From NCBI RefSeq assembly GCF_004322395.1, contig NZ_SCTW01000118.1, forward strand, positions 21,825 to 85,824: a DNA stretch of 64,000 bases, given 5' to 3'. The notes below the pieces were generated by a model. It did no database searches. It saw nothing but the letters and a program-made list of their open reading frames with translations, and was not told the origin of the DNA. Shown here one piece after another: positions 37,534 through 49,089 of this stretch. Position numbers and translations under genes: made by a program. This DNA comes from Methylobacter sp. Its GTDB lineage: Bacteria > Pseudomonadota > Gammaproteobacteria > Methylococcales > Methylomonadaceae. Each line of letters opens with the position of its first letter. The first letter of the stretch is position 1.

Positions 37534-37797
37534 ATGGCTAATACAGCACAAGCTAAGAAGCGTGCGCGACAAGCGGAAAAAAGCCGTATTCGCAACGCAG
37601 GACAACGTAGCAACTTACGCACTTTCATCAAAAAAATCATTGCCGCAGTTAAGCTTGGCGACAAAGAAAAAGCGCAAGCAGCCTACAACACTGCCGTTCC
37701 GATTATCGATTCCGCAGTTACCAAAGGTATTATTCACAAGAATAAAGCCGCACGCGGTAAAAGCAGACTGAACGCAAAAGTAAAAGCTATCGCTTAA
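37534..37797 (+). CDS. rpsT: 30S ribosomal protein S20
   Basis: An 87-residue basic, helical protein with [20 protein letters not shown], then [20 protein letters not shown] and [20 protein letters not shown], the S20 pattern. Single-gene unit followed by a clear terminator. The upstream gap with murJ is about 97 bases. Confidence 0.97.
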   Translation: MANTAQAKKRARQAEKSRIRNAGQRSNLRTFIKKIIAAVKLGDKEKAQAAYNTAVPIIDSAVTKGIIHKNKAARGKSRLNAKVKAIA

Positions 37798-37817
37798 TCG
37801 CTTTATCTTTATATAAT

Positions 37818-37855
37818 AAAAAAAGGCCGGACTCTTTGAGCTTCGGCCTTTTTTT
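37818..37855 (+). terminator. Rho-independent terminator of rpsT
   Basis: An A-run and GGCCG pair with CGGCC and a seven-T run about 25 bases after the rpsT stop. The A-run on the other side makes it potentially bidirectional with proB, which ends just beyond. Confidence 0.9.
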
Positions 37856-37871
37856 ATTGCTTTTGAGTCAT

Positions 37872-40017
<2,146 letters not shown>

Positions 40018-40053
40018 TCACATGCCGCCAAACTTCAAACTCAACCGATAAAA

Positions 40054-40090
40054 ACAAAAAAAGCCCCGCCATAAACGGCGGAGCTTTTTT
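40054..40090 (-). terminator. Terminator between rpmA and obgE
   Basis: CCGCC pairs with GGCGG around an ATAAA loop, with flanking AAAGC/GCTTT pairs around one mismatch, and runs of A and T on both sides. It would end the rplU-rpmA transcript partly, before obgE. Confidence 0.8.
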
Positions 40091-40160
40091 AAAGTTGCCG
40101 GATTACTTAAAAACCCGACTTAACTGTCCCGCCATATTAATAGCGCGATAGTTGTGTGCC

Positions 40161-40418
40161 TTATGCAGCAACAATACTGACAAATTTACGGCTATCAGGG
40201 CCTTTAACCTGAAAAACCACTTTGCCGTCAGCTGTCGCAAACAAAGTATGATCTTTTCCGCAACCTACATTATCACCCGCGTGAAACTGGGTTCCACGTT
40301 GACGAACGATAATATTGCCTGCCGTTACAGTCTCGCCACCGTAACGTTTAACACCTAATCTTTTCGCATTAGAGTCGCGTCCGTTACGGGTACTACCGCC
40401 AGCTTTCTTATGAGCCAT
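40161..40418 (-). CDS. rpmA: 50S ribosomal protein L27
   Basis: An 85-residue protein starting [20 protein letters not shown] with [20 protein letters not shown] and [17 protein letters not shown], diagnostic of L27. The N-terminus reaches the peptidyl-transferase centre. It lies 17 bases after rplU. Confidence 0.98.
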   Translation of the reverse strand: MAHKKAGGSTRNGRDSNAKRLGVKRYGGETVTAGNIIVRQRGTQFHAGDNVGCGKDHTLFATADGKVVFQVKGPDSRKFVSIVAA

Positions 40419-40435
40419 TTGTAACTCCTGATATC

Positions 40436-40747
40436 TTAAGCAGAAATGCCAGTAATCTGGACTTCTGTATAGTACTGACGATGCCCCATTTGTTTCATAT
40501 GGTGCTTACGTCTTCTGAATTTAATAATTTTAACTTTGTCGTGCCTACCTTGAGACAAGACTGTCGCTGTAACTTTGCCGCCTTCGATAAAAGGCATGCC
40601 GACCTTAACAGCATCGTCTGACTGAACCATCAGAACTTTATCGAACTCAATGCTGTCGCCTTCGCCTAGCTCCAGTTTTTCTATTTTTAAGTAAGTACCT
40701 TCTTCTACGCGGTACTGTTTACCACCTGTTTGAATTACCGCATACAT
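40436..40747 (-). CDS. rplU: 50S ribosomal protein L21
   Basis: A 103-residue protein starting [20 protein letters not shown] and ending with [20 protein letters not shown]; matches E. coli L21 in length. I use this ATG; the frame is open for six more codons upstream but these are not part of the family. It is the first gene of rplU-rpmA and is divergent from ispB, the same arrangement as in E. coli. Confidence 0.97.
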   Translation of the reverse strand: MYAVIQTGGKQYRVEEGTYLKIEKLELGEGDSIEFDKVLMVQSDDAVKVGMPFIEGGKVTATVLSQGRHDKVKIIKFRRRKHHMKQMGHRQYYTEVQITGISA

Positions 40748-41007
40748 CGGCGCAAGCTCCATCAAGCATTAATCTGTTTAAAGTAAACAAAAAATTATAT
40801 TTTTAAAACAAAGTCGAGTCAATCTAAATTGAACTAAAACTCTAAATAACTTATCAAAAGAGTATAAACTAAGCTATTGCAATCAATCTAACTCATCAAT
40901 AGCATGGGCCATTAACGTTTTATTAAGTTATAATAGTTTAACAGACTTTGATTTTCATGGCTATCGCCCTGAAAAGTAACCCAAACATACACACGCAACA
41001 CTACATA

Positions 41008-42012
41008 ATGGCATCGCATTTACAATCCCCCGCTCCCGCCCCCATTGATTTTGATTCAATCAAGGAATTAACTACTGCTGAGGCTAAAGCTGTCGACCAA
41101 CTCATCATTAATGAGTTAAGTTCCGATGTTATCCTGATCAACCAGATGGGGCGCTATATAGTGGGTAGCGGCGGCAAACGGTTGCGTCCGATGCTGCTTT
41201 TATTGGCGGCCAAGGCATTGGGGGGAGCCAGCGACAACCACCTGCTGTTGGCTGCGGTCATTGAATTTATCCACACCGCCACGCTGCTGCATGACGACGT
41301 TGTCGACGATTCCGATCTCAGACGCGGCAAAGAATCCGCCAATGCTGTCTGGGGTAACGCGGCCAGCGTATTAGTCGGCGATTATCTTTACTCCAGCGCG
41401 TTTGAAATGATGGTGCGCACCGGTAATATGCGGGTCATGGAAATACTCTCAAAAACCACCACCGCTATTGCGGAAGGCGAAGTGCTGCAACTTTTAAATT
41501 GTAATAACCCGGAAACTACCGAAGAAAAATATCTCGAAGTTATTGCCAGAAAAACAGCTATTTTATTTAGCGCTGCAACCAAATTAGCTGCGGTTATTGC
41601 CGGAGCATCAACTGAAATTGAGCAAGGCTTAGCGTTATACGGACAACATCTGGGCGTTGCTTTTCAATTGATTGATGACGCACTCGATTACAAAGCCAGC
41701 ATAGACGAACTGGGCAAAAATCTCGGCGATGACCTTGCCGAAGGCAAACCCACCTTGCCATTGATTTACGCGATACAAAACAGCAACGAAAGCGAGGCCA
41801 AAATTATTATTGATGCGATAAAAAACGGCGATCGCAACGCATTCAACGAAGTATTTGCCATTGTGCAACGCACTAAAGCCATTGGCTACACAGAACAACG
41901 CGCCGATGAAGAAGCCCAAAAAGCAATAAGTGCATTAAGCGTATTGCCTGATTCAGAATACAAACAAGCTCTGACTTTATTGGCAAAGTTTTCCGTTCAA
42001 CGCAATTATTAA
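41008..42012 (+). CDS. ispB: Polyprenyl (octaprenyl) diphosphate synthase
   Basis: Builds the isoprenoid tail of ubiquinone, the electron acceptor of the complex I encoded nearby. It has GGKRLRPMLLLLAAKALGG near residue 52, the first Asp-rich motif LLHDDVVDDSDLRRGKE near residue 92, and the second LIDDALDYKASIDELGKN near residue 218. The start is uncertain: ATG at 40957 adds 17 residues, and neither has a good ribosome binding site. A TATAAT box at 40929-40934 would serve either. The E. coli protein is 323 residues; this reading gives 334. Confidence 0.93.
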   Translation: MASHLQSPAPAPIDFDSIKELTTAEAKAVDQLIINELSSDVILINQMGRYIVGSGGKRLRPMLLLLAAKALGGASDNHLLLAAVIEFIHTATLLHDDVVDDSDLRRGKESANAVWGNAASVLVGDYLYSSAFEMMVRTGNMRVMEILSKTTTAIAEGEVLQLLNCNNPETTEEKYLEVIARKTAILFSAATKLAAVIAGASTEIEQGLALYGQHLGVAFQLIDDALDYKASIDELGKNLGDDLAEGKPTLPLIYAIQNSNESEAKIIIDAIKNGDRNAFNEVFAIVQRTKAIGYTEQRADEEAQKAISALSVLPDSEYKQALTLLAKFSVQRNY

Positions 42013-42024
42013 TGACTTTGCCGG

Positions 42025-42432
42025 CTAGTCTTTAAGTAGCGCATTATACGCATGCGCTTTTTCAAGCAGCAGATTATATTTATGCTCAACCTTGTCCATT
42101 ATTTCGGTTAAAAACTGCGTGACCTCGGCATTTTCAACACTTCCGGCCACCGATAGCATATAAGCCTCCAGCTCACTAACCGCATCCGTATCGACAAGCT
42201 CATCAAGCAGCGCAGCTGCCTCGGAATCGCTCATAGCCTTAACCAGCTTATTTGCCGCTAAACCTTGTTGCAATACCTGTTGCAGCATATCAACCGCTTG
42301 AGCCATTTCCTGAACTTTTTCATTGACGGTTTGGAGTAGCGTTAAATTTTCGGTGAACTCAAGAAATTCGTTTACTGCTTTTTTTAGCTCATGCAAGCGA
42401 AGCTCGTGTTTTGCTTTTATTGTTTGCCGCAT
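42025..42432 (-). CDS. Hypothetical helical protein
   Basis: A 135-residue protein made almost wholly of charged amphipathic helices (VNEFLEFTENLTLLQTVNEK, AQAVDMLQQVLQQGLAANKL), with no signal, membrane span or cysteine. I do not recognise a family. It is convergent with ispB with a 12-base gap and lies just downstream of nuoN, with 54 bases between, so it may be read through from the nuo operon. Confidence 0.7.
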   Translation of the reverse strand: MRQTIKAKHELRLHELKKAVNEFLEFTENLTLLQTVNEKVQEMAQAVDMLQQVLQQGLAANKLVKAMSDSEAAALLDELVDTDAVSELEAYMLSVAGSVENAEVTQFLTEIMDKVEHKYNLLLEKAHAYNALLKD

Positions 42433-42486
42433 AGTTATTCCAATCTTTCTCCAAATACGCCAATTATAATTCAGATTTAATATTTA

Positions 42487-43926
42487 TCATGTCGCGTAGG
42501 CCACCAACTGAATGACATTTACCAACAAAGTTGGATAAATGCCGAACCAAATCAACAACATCGTTAAAAAAACGAGTACTGCAGTGGAAATGGAATATTG
42601 AGCAGGTTCAATTGCAGTGGTTTCGGCATTCGTTGACATAACAACGATGATCCTCAAATAGTAGTAAAGCCCTAAACCGCTCCCAACGATAATAGCAAAC
42701 AGCAATCCCCATAATCGGCTATCGGCTGCGCCGGCAAAAATATAGAATTTGCCGATGAAACCGGCAGTCAGCGGAATACCTGCCAGCGACAGCAGCATCA
42801 GGGTAAAAGCCGACGCCAGCCACGGTCTTTGCCAAAACAGCCCACGATAAAAAGAAATATCCTCGGCTTCCGTTTGCGGCGTTGAAAGTATAGAAACAAC
42901 CCCGAACGCGCCGATCGTGGTAATAAAATAAGCGAACAGATAAAAGGTAACCGACTCTATTAGCAACACGGAAGAAATACTGCCGCCCGCAATGAATGCG
43001 ACCAGCAAATATCCCATGTGAGCGATGGATGAGTAGGCCAGCAAACGCTTAACATTATTTTGCAGCAACGCCAGTAGATTACCTCCCAGTATCGATAGAC
43101 CGGCAATAACACTGAAGATATTTAGTAATGGCTTATATGCGTAACTATCGGTGCTGATGAAATATCTCAAAAGTAAAACAAAAACAGCGCCTTTTGAAAC
43201 GGTGGCGATAAATGCAGTGATCGGCGCGGGTGCGCCCTGATAAACATCCGGCGTCCATAGATGAAACGGTATCAGGGAAAGCTTAAAACCCAGCCCGGCC
43301 ACGATCAGGATAATCCCACCTAGAACCATGATATTCATATCGTCCCGGCTCGCGATATAGCCTCCGATGCCACTGAAATAAAGCTCGCCGCATTGCGCAT
43401 AAATCAACGCCATGCCCATCAGCAGGAAAGCCGAAGACACCCCCGACAATATCAGGTATTTGATTGCTCCCTCCAACGGCCGCGATTGCTTGAGCGGATA
43501 GCCTATCAGCACAAACAACGAGATACTGAGTATTTCAAGACCCATAAAAAAAGCTGCAAAATGAGTGCTGCCGACCAGCACAGAGCCGCCCAGAAGGGCA
43601 GTCAGCAGCAGCAGCGGGAGCTCTTCATTTTGTCCTTCACGATCTTTAAAATAATCGTAACAAAATCCCAACACCGCAAGACCTGACGACAGCAACAGCG
43701 CCATATAAAAAAGCATATAAGCATCGACCTGGATCAATAAACCGGTCTGAATCGGGATTTCCCGCCATGCGCTGCCCAACGACCAAAGCGACAGGATGAG
43801 GCCAACGGCGGCAACGCTGCAAGCCAAAACAAAATTCCGCCTGACAGCAATACCTAACATTACCGCTATCGCAGTTCCGGCAATAGTCATAATAGGCGCA
43901 AGAGCGATAAGCTGGTTAATGTTCAT
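42487..43926 (-). CDS. nuoN: NADH-quinone oxidoreductase subunit N
   Basis: Antiporter-like proton-pumping membrane subunit. The 479-residue reading from MNINQLIALAPIM has about 14 spans with LPLLLLTALLGGSVLVGSTH, the conserved GLEILSISLFVLIG with its Glu, the FKLSLIPFHLWTPDVYQGAP segment and AYSSIAHMGYLLVAFIAG. The open frame extends 42 codons upstream into nuoM, but the TAATG overlap with the nuoM stop fixes the start here. Last nuo gene. Confidence 0.95.
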   Translation of the reverse strand: MNINQLIALAPIMTIAGTAIAVMLGIAVRRNFVLACSVAAVGLILSLWSLGSAWREIPIQTGLLIQVDAYMLFYMALLLSSGLAVLGFCYDYFKDREGQNEELPLLLLTALLGGSVLVGSTHFAAFFMGLEILSISLFVLIGYPLKQSRPLEGAIKYLILSGVSSAFLLMGMALIYAQCGELYFSGIGGYIASRDDMNIMVLGGIILIVAGLGFKLSLIPFHLWTPDVYQGAPAPITAFIATVSKGAVFVLLLRYFISTDSYAYKPLLNIFSVIAGLSILGGNLLALLQNNVKRLLAYSSIAHMGYLLVAFIAGGSISSVLLIESVTFYLFAYFITTIGAFGVVSILSTPQTEAEDISFYRGLFWQRPWLASAFTLMLLSLAGIPLTAGFIGKFYIFAGAADSRLWGLLFAIIVGSGLGLYYYLRIIVVMSTNAETTAIEPAQYSISTAVLVFLTMLLIWFGIYPTLLVNVIQLVAYAT

Positions 43927-45419
43927 TAGCCTTCCTTCACAACGGAGCTTTGCATTTCCTGCTTCAGAGCAGGAGCCGAGACGTTCAATACCGTCTGAGG
44001 ACTTAGGCCAAGCCAGACCGTAGTAAGCGCCAGCAAGCCTAGCGACAGCCATTCGCGGCGGCTGAAATCGGACAAAGGAGCATGCTGATAAAGTGGACCG
44101 TAAAAGGTTTTTTGTATCATGATCAGCGCATAAACCGGAGCTAGAATTAAGACTAACGTTGCCGCAACGGTTAATGCTGTATTGACGTTAAACGCTCCCT
44201 GCAACACCAGGAATTCGCCTACGAAATTCCCCAATCCGGGAAGGCCTAACGACGCTATCGCAAAGAACAATGTCAACGCCGACAAAATGGGCAGCGCGGG
44301 CCATAGCCCTCCCATATTTCCCATTTCGCGTGTATGCAGCCGTTCCTGCAAAGCTCCTGCGATCATAAACAACGCCGCAGCGCTGATGCCGTGAGCCAGC
44401 ATCGTGACGACCGAGCCCTGCAAGGAAAGAGGATTCCAGGAAAATATCCCAAGCAAAATAAAACCCATGTGGCTGACACTGGTATAAGCAATTAACCGTT
44501 TCAGATCGGATTGAGCGAAAGCCATGACCGCCGCATAAAGCACGCCGATTGCGCCCATCGCCATCGCCACCGGGGCAAACTGCTGCGCCGCTTCCGGAAA
44601 CAACGGCATGACGAAACGCAGCAAGCCATAGGCGCCGGTCTTAAGCATGACTCCGGCCAGAATCACACTGCCTCCGGTAGGCGCTTGAGTATGAGCGTCC
44701 GGCAGCCAAGTATGAAAAGGCACCACAGGCAGCTTGACGGTAAACGCGATAAAAAAGCCCAGCATCAGCCAAAGTTCGGCATCAGGCCCAAGTGCAGTAT
44801 TGAGCAATTCGAAATAATCGAAACTATAAGTACCGCTTTTGTTATAACGTATCAGCATCAACGCTATGATCGCTATCAGCATCAGCAGACTGCTGACTTG
44901 CGTAAAAATAAAAAATTTGATTGCCGCATAAGTCCGGTTTTCATGACCCCAGATGCTGATCAGAAAATACATCGGAACAATCATCAATTCCCAGAAGAAA
45001 AAAAACAAAAATAAATCAACCGCCAGAAACACGCCTATCGTGCCGGCCAGACACATCAACAAATTGAAGAAAAAGAAACCCTGCCGGTTCTTGATTTCGG
45101 TCCACGAACTGCTGATTGCCATAAATCCGAGCAACACCGTCAGCATTATCAAAAGCAGGCTGAGACCATCCATAGCCAGATGAAGACCAATGCCGAAACG
45201 CGGTATCCACGGGCCGGAAAACTCGGCAAACCAAGCTGATGACAAACCGTCAGTTTCACTAGCAATCGAGTAGGGCAATATTAGCAACAGAACCTCAACC
45301 GTAAGGGTAACGATCGCTACCCAACGCGGAGCCGCCGGATTCCTGCGCTCTGAAAACCAGGCAGCGAACCCTCCCAACAGCAAAACGCAGATAAGCACAA
45401 GCAATATCACGACAACCAT
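43926..45419 (-). CDS. nuoM: NADH-quinone oxidoreductase subunit M
   Basis: Antiporter-like membrane subunit with 14 spans. From MVVVILLVLICVLLLGGFAA the protein has 497 residues. It has GLSLLLIMLTVLLGFMAI, the FFFWELMIVPMYFLISIWGH segment with the key Glu near residue 140, KLPVVPFHTWLPDAHTQAPT and AYTSVSHMGFILLGIFSWN with the pumping Lys nearby. The open frame begins earlier, inside nuoL; I choose the ATG at 45419, a 13-base overlap with nuoL, by alignment with the family N-terminus. Confidence 0.95.
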   Translation of the reverse strand: MVVVILLVLICVLLLGGFAAWFSERRNPAAPRWVAIVTLTVEVLLLILPYSIASETDGLSSAWFAEFSGPWIPRFGIGLHLAMDGLSLLLIMLTVLLGFMAISSSWTEIKNRQGFFFFNLLMCLAGTIGVFLAVDLFLFFFFWELMIVPMYFLISIWGHENRTYAAIKFFIFTQVSSLLMLIAIIALMLIRYNKSGTYSFDYFELLNTALGPDAELWLMLGFFIAFTVKLPVVPFHTWLPDAHTQAPTGGSVILAGVMLKTGAYGLLRFVMPLFPEAAQQFAPVAMAMGAIGVLYAAVMAFAQSDLKRLIAYTSVSHMGFILLGIFSWNPLSLQGSVVTMLAHGISAAALFMIAGALQERLHTREMGNMGGLWPALPILSALTLFFAIASLGLPGLGNFVGEFLVLQGAFNVNTALTVAATLVLILAPVYALIMIQKTFYGPLYQHAPLSDFSRREWLSLGLLALTTVWLGLSPQTVLNVSAPALKQEMQSSVVKEG

Positions 45420-47242
45420 CCTATAGCGAGAATAGCCACAGTGCCGAGCGTCATCAATGAGACATACCAACGAATATGCCCGGTCTGGGACGCACTGATC
45501 AGAAAATGACTTCCCCGGCTTAGCAACACTAGCGTAGTGTATATGCCATCCACGGCATCGTTTTTATTGAGTTTGGCGATGGTTTTAAAGGGCCGCATCA
45601 CCAATGTGTCATAAAGCGCATCGATGCCCCAGCCATTAAAAAATAACCCTTGAATTTCCTTCACAAGGTTGAAGCCTGCAAGACGCTGAACGGAAAAAGT
45701 ACCGGTAAGATAGAACAGCCCCGCGATCAATAAACCGATAAAAGATGTCGTAGCGGTAATGAACGAGACAAGATTGAAGCCATGGTCAATATTAAACAAA
45801 TCCGGCAATACAGAATCCAAAGGGATTCGCAACATGCCGCCAAATAGCGCCAACGCACCAAGCAAAATCATCGGCAAGCTCATTCTCCAGCCGAGCTTGC
45901 TTTCAATGGCAGGGCGTTCCCTGCCAAAAAAAACCACGAACACAAGACGGAAGCTGTAGATGCCGGTAATCAATGCGCCGAGGCAGCCCAACACCCACAA
46001 AAGCGGAGAGACTTCGAAAACCGCCATCAGAATCTCGTGTTTGCTGTAAAAACCTGAGGTAAAAGGCAGGGCCGATAAAGCCGCGCTGCCGATCATAAAA
46101 CTCCAGAAAGCCAAAGGCATGGTTTTACGCAGCCCGCCCATCTTGAAAATGTTGTGCTCGTGATGAAAACAGAAAATCACCGCGCCCGCGGCAAGGAACA
46201 ATAGCGCTTTGAAGAACGCATGAGTCAGTAAGTGAAAAATCGCCGTCGACCAAGCTCCAACGCCCAAAGCGAGAAACATATAACCAATCTGGCTGATAGT
46301 TGAATAAGCGAGAATACGCTTGATGTCGGTCTGAACCAGCGCTGAGCAGCCGGACATTAATAAGGTGATCGTTCCAAGCACCGCAACGGCGAATTGAACC
46401 GGCGGCGCCATCATAAACAAGGCATTAGTCCTTGCAATTAGGTAGACGCCTGCAGTGACCATCGTGGCAGCATGAATCAGCGCGCTAACCGGCGTAGGGC
46501 CTGCCATCGCGTCGGGTAACCAAGATTGCAGCGGCAATTGCGCGGATTTACCCAATGCTCCGCCCAGCAGCAATGTTGCTGCCGCAACAGGCAGCACGGC
46601 GCCCGGAGTCCACTGGCTGGTCGCCCGGAGCATTAGGAGCTGAATATCGAACGTATGCAATTGGGTAAACAGCAGAAACAGGCCCAATAACATAGCCGTG
46701 TCTCCGACCCTGGTCATTACAAATGCCTTGCGTGCGGCATAGCCGTTGTTCGGGTCTTCATACCAGAATCCGATCAGCAGATAACTGCCGAGCCCGACAC
46801 CTTCCCAGCCTAGGTAAAGCAGAGCCAGATTATCTGCCAGCACCAGCACCAGCATCGCGGACACAAACAGGTTCATATAGGCGAAAAATCGCGCATAGCC
46901 GAAGTCGGATTCCATAAATCCGGCAGCATATAAATGGATTAGAAAGCCGATACCGGTAACGACAAAAAGCATCGTGACCGACAAAGCATCGAGATAGAAG
47001 CCGAAGGGTATCGACAGATCGTCAACTTCCATCCAGTGTCCCAATACCAGTTGGTAAGGCCGCATCGTTCCATTCAGGAATTCAGCTCCGATCAGAGCGG
47101 TTAATAATGCCGAAGAAGCCACGCTTCCGACGCCAACCCAGGCAATTAGCGATTTGGTGAGCCATTTACCCGCCAGTACCAGAATTAAAAACCCAAGGAA
47201 TGGAAATAATGGCACCCACTTTAGTAGTTCGATTATTCCCAT
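45407..47242 (-). CDS. nuoL: NADH-quinone oxidoreductase subunit L
   Basis: Distal proton-pumping subunit with the long lateral helix. Native start is MGIIELLKWVPLFPFLGFLI with a GAGGA box eight bases upstream, giving 611 residues. The frame stays open for 62 codons before it, but these are read from palindromic repeats and are not part of the protein. Features: YLGWEGVGLGSYLLIGFWYE near residue 140, AQLPLQSWLPDAMAGPTPVS near residue 224 and AYSTISQIGYMFLALGVGAW near residue 320, then the C-terminal helix ending GTVAILAIGWLS. Confidence 0.95.
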   Translation of the reverse strand: MGIIELLKWVPLFPFLGFLILVLAGKWLTKSLIAWVGVGSVASSALLTALIGAEFLNGTMRPYQLVLGHWMEVDDLSIPFGFYLDALSVTMLFVVTGIGFLIHLYAAGFMESDFGYARFFAYMNLFVSAMLVLVLADNLALLYLGWEGVGLGSYLLIGFWYEDPNNGYAARKAFVMTRVGDTAMLLGLFLLFTQLHTFDIQLLMLRATSQWTPGAVLPVAAATLLLGGALGKSAQLPLQSWLPDAMAGPTPVSALIHAATMVTAGVYLIARTNALFMMAPPVQFAVAVLGTITLLMSGCSALVQTDIKRILAYSTISQIGYMFLALGVGAWSTAIFHLLTHAFFKALLFLAAGAVIFCFHHEHNIFKMGGLRKTMPLAFWSFMIGSAALSALPFTSGFYSKHEILMAVFEVSPLLWVLGCLGALITGIYSFRLVFVVFFGRERPAIESKLGWRMSLPMILLGALALFGGMLRIPLDSVLPDLFNIDHGFNLVSFITATTSFIGLLIAGLFYLTGTFSVQRLAGFNLVKEIQGLFFNGWGIDALYDTLVMRPFKTIAKLNKNDAVDGIYTTLVLLSRGSHFLISASQTGHIRWYVSLMTLGTVAILAIGWLS

Positions 47243-47256
47243 TACCGTTGTCCTCG

Positions 47257-47444
47257 ATCCCACGCGCCGCGTGGGAATGCAGTCGAGGCGCGCTGCGCCT
47301 TGTGACACCCAGCAGTGCGAGCGGTTGAAACTAAGCGGGTACCCAAGCTCCAGCTTGGGTACCCCAGTCCAGAAAGCTCTAGCTTTCTGTGCCCCGGGAA
47401 GCTGGAGCTTCCCGCACTGAGTTCCCAAACTGGAGCTTGGGAAC
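47257..47444. repeat. Cluster of five palindromic repeats between nuoK and nuoL
   Basis: Successive near-perfect palindromes: TCCCACGCGCCGCGTGGGA at about 47258, GGTACCCAAGCT/AGCTTGGGTACC (47338-47363), CAGAAAGCT/AGCTTTCTG (47370-47389), GGGAAGCT/AGCTTCCC (47396-47413) and GTTCCCAA...TTGGGAAC (47421-47444). Central loops are two bases (CC, CT, GG) within an AGCTNNAGCT core. They occupy most of the 266-base gap inside the nuo operon. Confidence 0.92.
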
Positions 47445-47508
47445 TAGCAAAAACTCCCTGCCGGAGTGATGGACCATTGTGCTCTGGCAGTTCTATCATT
47501 TTCATCGT

Positions 47509-47817
47509 CTATCCTTTCATCCCACTCAACGAATCCGCATCCAGCGTATGGAACCGGCGGAAAATTTGCAGCACCAGCCCAAGTCCGACCCCCACTTCAG
47601 CCGCAGCCAGAGTTAATATCAGTAAAAACATGATTTGCCCGTCCGCTTGTCCCCAACGAGACCCCGCCACAATAAAAGCCAAACCAGTAGCATTGAACAT
47701 AATTTCCAGAGACATCAACATCATAATCAGGTTACGCCGCACCAACACCCCGATTAGCCCCAACACAAACAGCACGGCAGATAGCAACAGGCCATATTCC
47801 ATCGGAATCCCATTCAT
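47509..47817 (-). CDS. nuoK: NADH-quinone oxidoreductase subunit K
   Basis: A 102-residue, three-span subunit (MRP-like antiporter relative). From [20 protein letters not shown] it shows [20 protein letters not shown], with the conserved membrane Glu, and the [20 protein letters not shown] segment with a second Glu. An 85-codon longer open frame upstream overlaps nuoJ and is not native; the ATGA overlap with nuoJ sets the start. Confidence 0.95.
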   Translation of the reverse strand: MNGIPMEYGLLLSAVLFVLGLIGVLVRRNLIMMLMSLEIMFNATGLAFIVAGSRWGQADGQIMFLLILTLAAAEVGVGLGLVLQIFRRFHTLDADSLSGMKG

Positions 47818-48332
47818 GATTCCCCTCCGGCTTTTCTCATTTTCAGCATCGGCTTTCCCAAGTGATAAGCGCCGACCAAACCGGCCAGCAGCAGCATCGA
47901 CGCCAGTTCCACCGCCAGCAAATAAGGCCCGTATAATGCTATTCCGACTTGCTTGGCGTTCACTATGTGGCCGGTGTCCGCGTTGCCGCCAAGCACAATA
48001 ACGGCCAGCATTTCGATAAACAGAATCAATGCCAGCAGCGACGGTCCGATCCAGGTATCCGGCTGTAGCCAAGCGCGTTCCTGGTCAATGGTCTGTTGCC
48101 CTTGATTGAGCATCATGATCACGAAAACAAACAGAACCATAATCGCCCCGGCGTAAATGATCACTTCCAGCACCGCGGCAAAATGAGCGCCCAACAAAAA
48201 AAACAAAACGCCGACGGCCAGCAGAGACAAAATCAGGTACAACAGCCCATGTACTGCATTGAGCCGGGTGATCATCATTACCGTCGCGAAAATGGCAACG
48301 GCGGAAGTGATATAAAACAAAGTCAACGTCAT
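47814..48332 (-). CDS. nuoJ: NADH-quinone oxidoreductase subunit J
   Basis: A 172-residue, five-span subunit in the proximal membrane arm. It has [40 protein letters not shown], and [20 protein letters not shown], matching NuoJ (E. coli 184). It starts 13 bases below nuoI and its stop is coupled to nuoK. Confidence 0.95.
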   Translation of the reverse strand: MTLTLFYITSAVAIFATVMMITRLNAVHGLLYLILSLLAVGVLFFLLGAHFAAVLEVIIYAGAIMVLFVFVIMMLNQGQQTIDQERAWLQPDTWIGPSLLALILFIEMLAVIVLGGNADTGHIVNAKQVGIALYGPYLLAVELASMLLLAGLVGAYHLGKPMLKMRKAGGES

Positions 48333-48345
48333 AATATTCTCTCCA

Positions 48346-48861
48346 TCAGGGTAACAAGGTTTTTACATTAACCGGCAGCGCTTCGTTTTCGGCTTGTCCC
48401 TTGGCTTTACTCCCGACTGTCATCCCGGCTACCCGGTAAAAGTTGTAATCGTGATACTTCCCGGTCCCATCAATTAATAAGTGTTGTTTTTCGTAAACCA
48501 TGTTCTGCCTGTCGTATTCGCACATTTCAAAATCCGGCGTCAGTTGAATCGCGTTAGTTGGACAGGCTTCTTCGCAAAGTCCGCACATAATGCAACGAGA
48601 AAAATTGATGCGAAAAAATTCGGGATACCAGCGGCCGTTCTCGTCCTCGGTTTTTTGCAAGGCGATGCAATCCACCGGGCAAGCTACCGCGCACAGATTG
48701 CAGGCAACGCAACGCTCTTCGCCGTCAGGGTCGCGAGTCAGCACGATGCGTCCACGGTAGCGTGGAGACAGCGCCGGTTTCTGTTCCGGGTATTCGACCG
48801 TATCCGGTTTGACAAACGTATGCTTCAAAACTTCCCATAATGATCGCAATTGACTTAGCAT
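48346..48861 (-). CDS. nuoI: NADH-quinone oxidoreductase subunit I
   Basis: Ferredoxin-like peripheral subunit carrying two [4Fe-4S] clusters (N6a, N6b) that pass electrons towards NuoB. The two motifs are [15 protein letters not shown] near residue 51 and [15 protein letters not shown] near residue 90. The 171-residue length is normal. A 228-base gap containing an inverted repeat separates it from nuoH. Confidence 0.97.
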   Translation of the reverse strand: MLSQLRSLWEVLKHTFVKPDTVEYPEQKPALSPRYRGRIVLTRDPDGEERCVACNLCAVACPVDCIALQKTEDENGRWYPEFFRINFSRCIMCGLCEEACPTNAIQLTPDFEMCEYDRQNMVYEKQHLLIDGTGKYHDYNFYRVAGMTVGSKAKGQAENEALPVNVKTLLP

Positions 48862-48900
48862 CGTTTTACCCTCTTCGAATTAAACATCCACAAAAGCATC

Positions 48901-49062
48901 GTCCACAAAAGACACGAAAAGCACGAAAAATCCTGAAACACAATTCTGCGCACTGCATTTTTACCGAGACTTTTACAAGGCATTCACACTCTCCGACGTG
49001 GAAGCCGATTCAACACAATCTTTCGATTGCTTTTTTTCGTGCTTTTCGTGTTTTTCGTGGAC
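48901..49062. repeat. Large inverted repeat between nuoH and nuoI (CCACGAAAAACACG family)
   Basis: 30-base arms at 48901-48930 and 49033-49062 match as reverse complements at 28 positions: GTCCACAAAAGACACG... against ...CGTGTTTTTCGTGGAC. The 102-base interior holds no gene. It is the best-preserved copy of the family also seen at 23908-24088 and, as a single arm, at 33237. Confidence 0.9.
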
Positions 49063-49089
49063 CTTGCTTTTTCTATGTCCGACATCGCC

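Noticed and set aside
43927..44052. 42-codon N-terminal extension of nuoN
   Set aside because: Overlaps nuoM; the TAATG junction and the family N-terminus place the start at 43926.
44511..45014. 167-codon ORF antisense to nuoM
   Set aside because: His/Gln/Lys-rich mirror of membrane-helix codons; a typical shadow of a hydrophobic gene.
47243..47428. 62-codon N-terminal extension of nuoL
   Set aside because: Encoded by palindromic repeats; the native start at 47242 has a GAGGA box and matches the family N-terminus.
47818..48072. 85-codon N-terminal extension of nuoK
   Set aside because: Overlaps nuoJ in another frame; the ATGA junction with nuoJ marks the true start.
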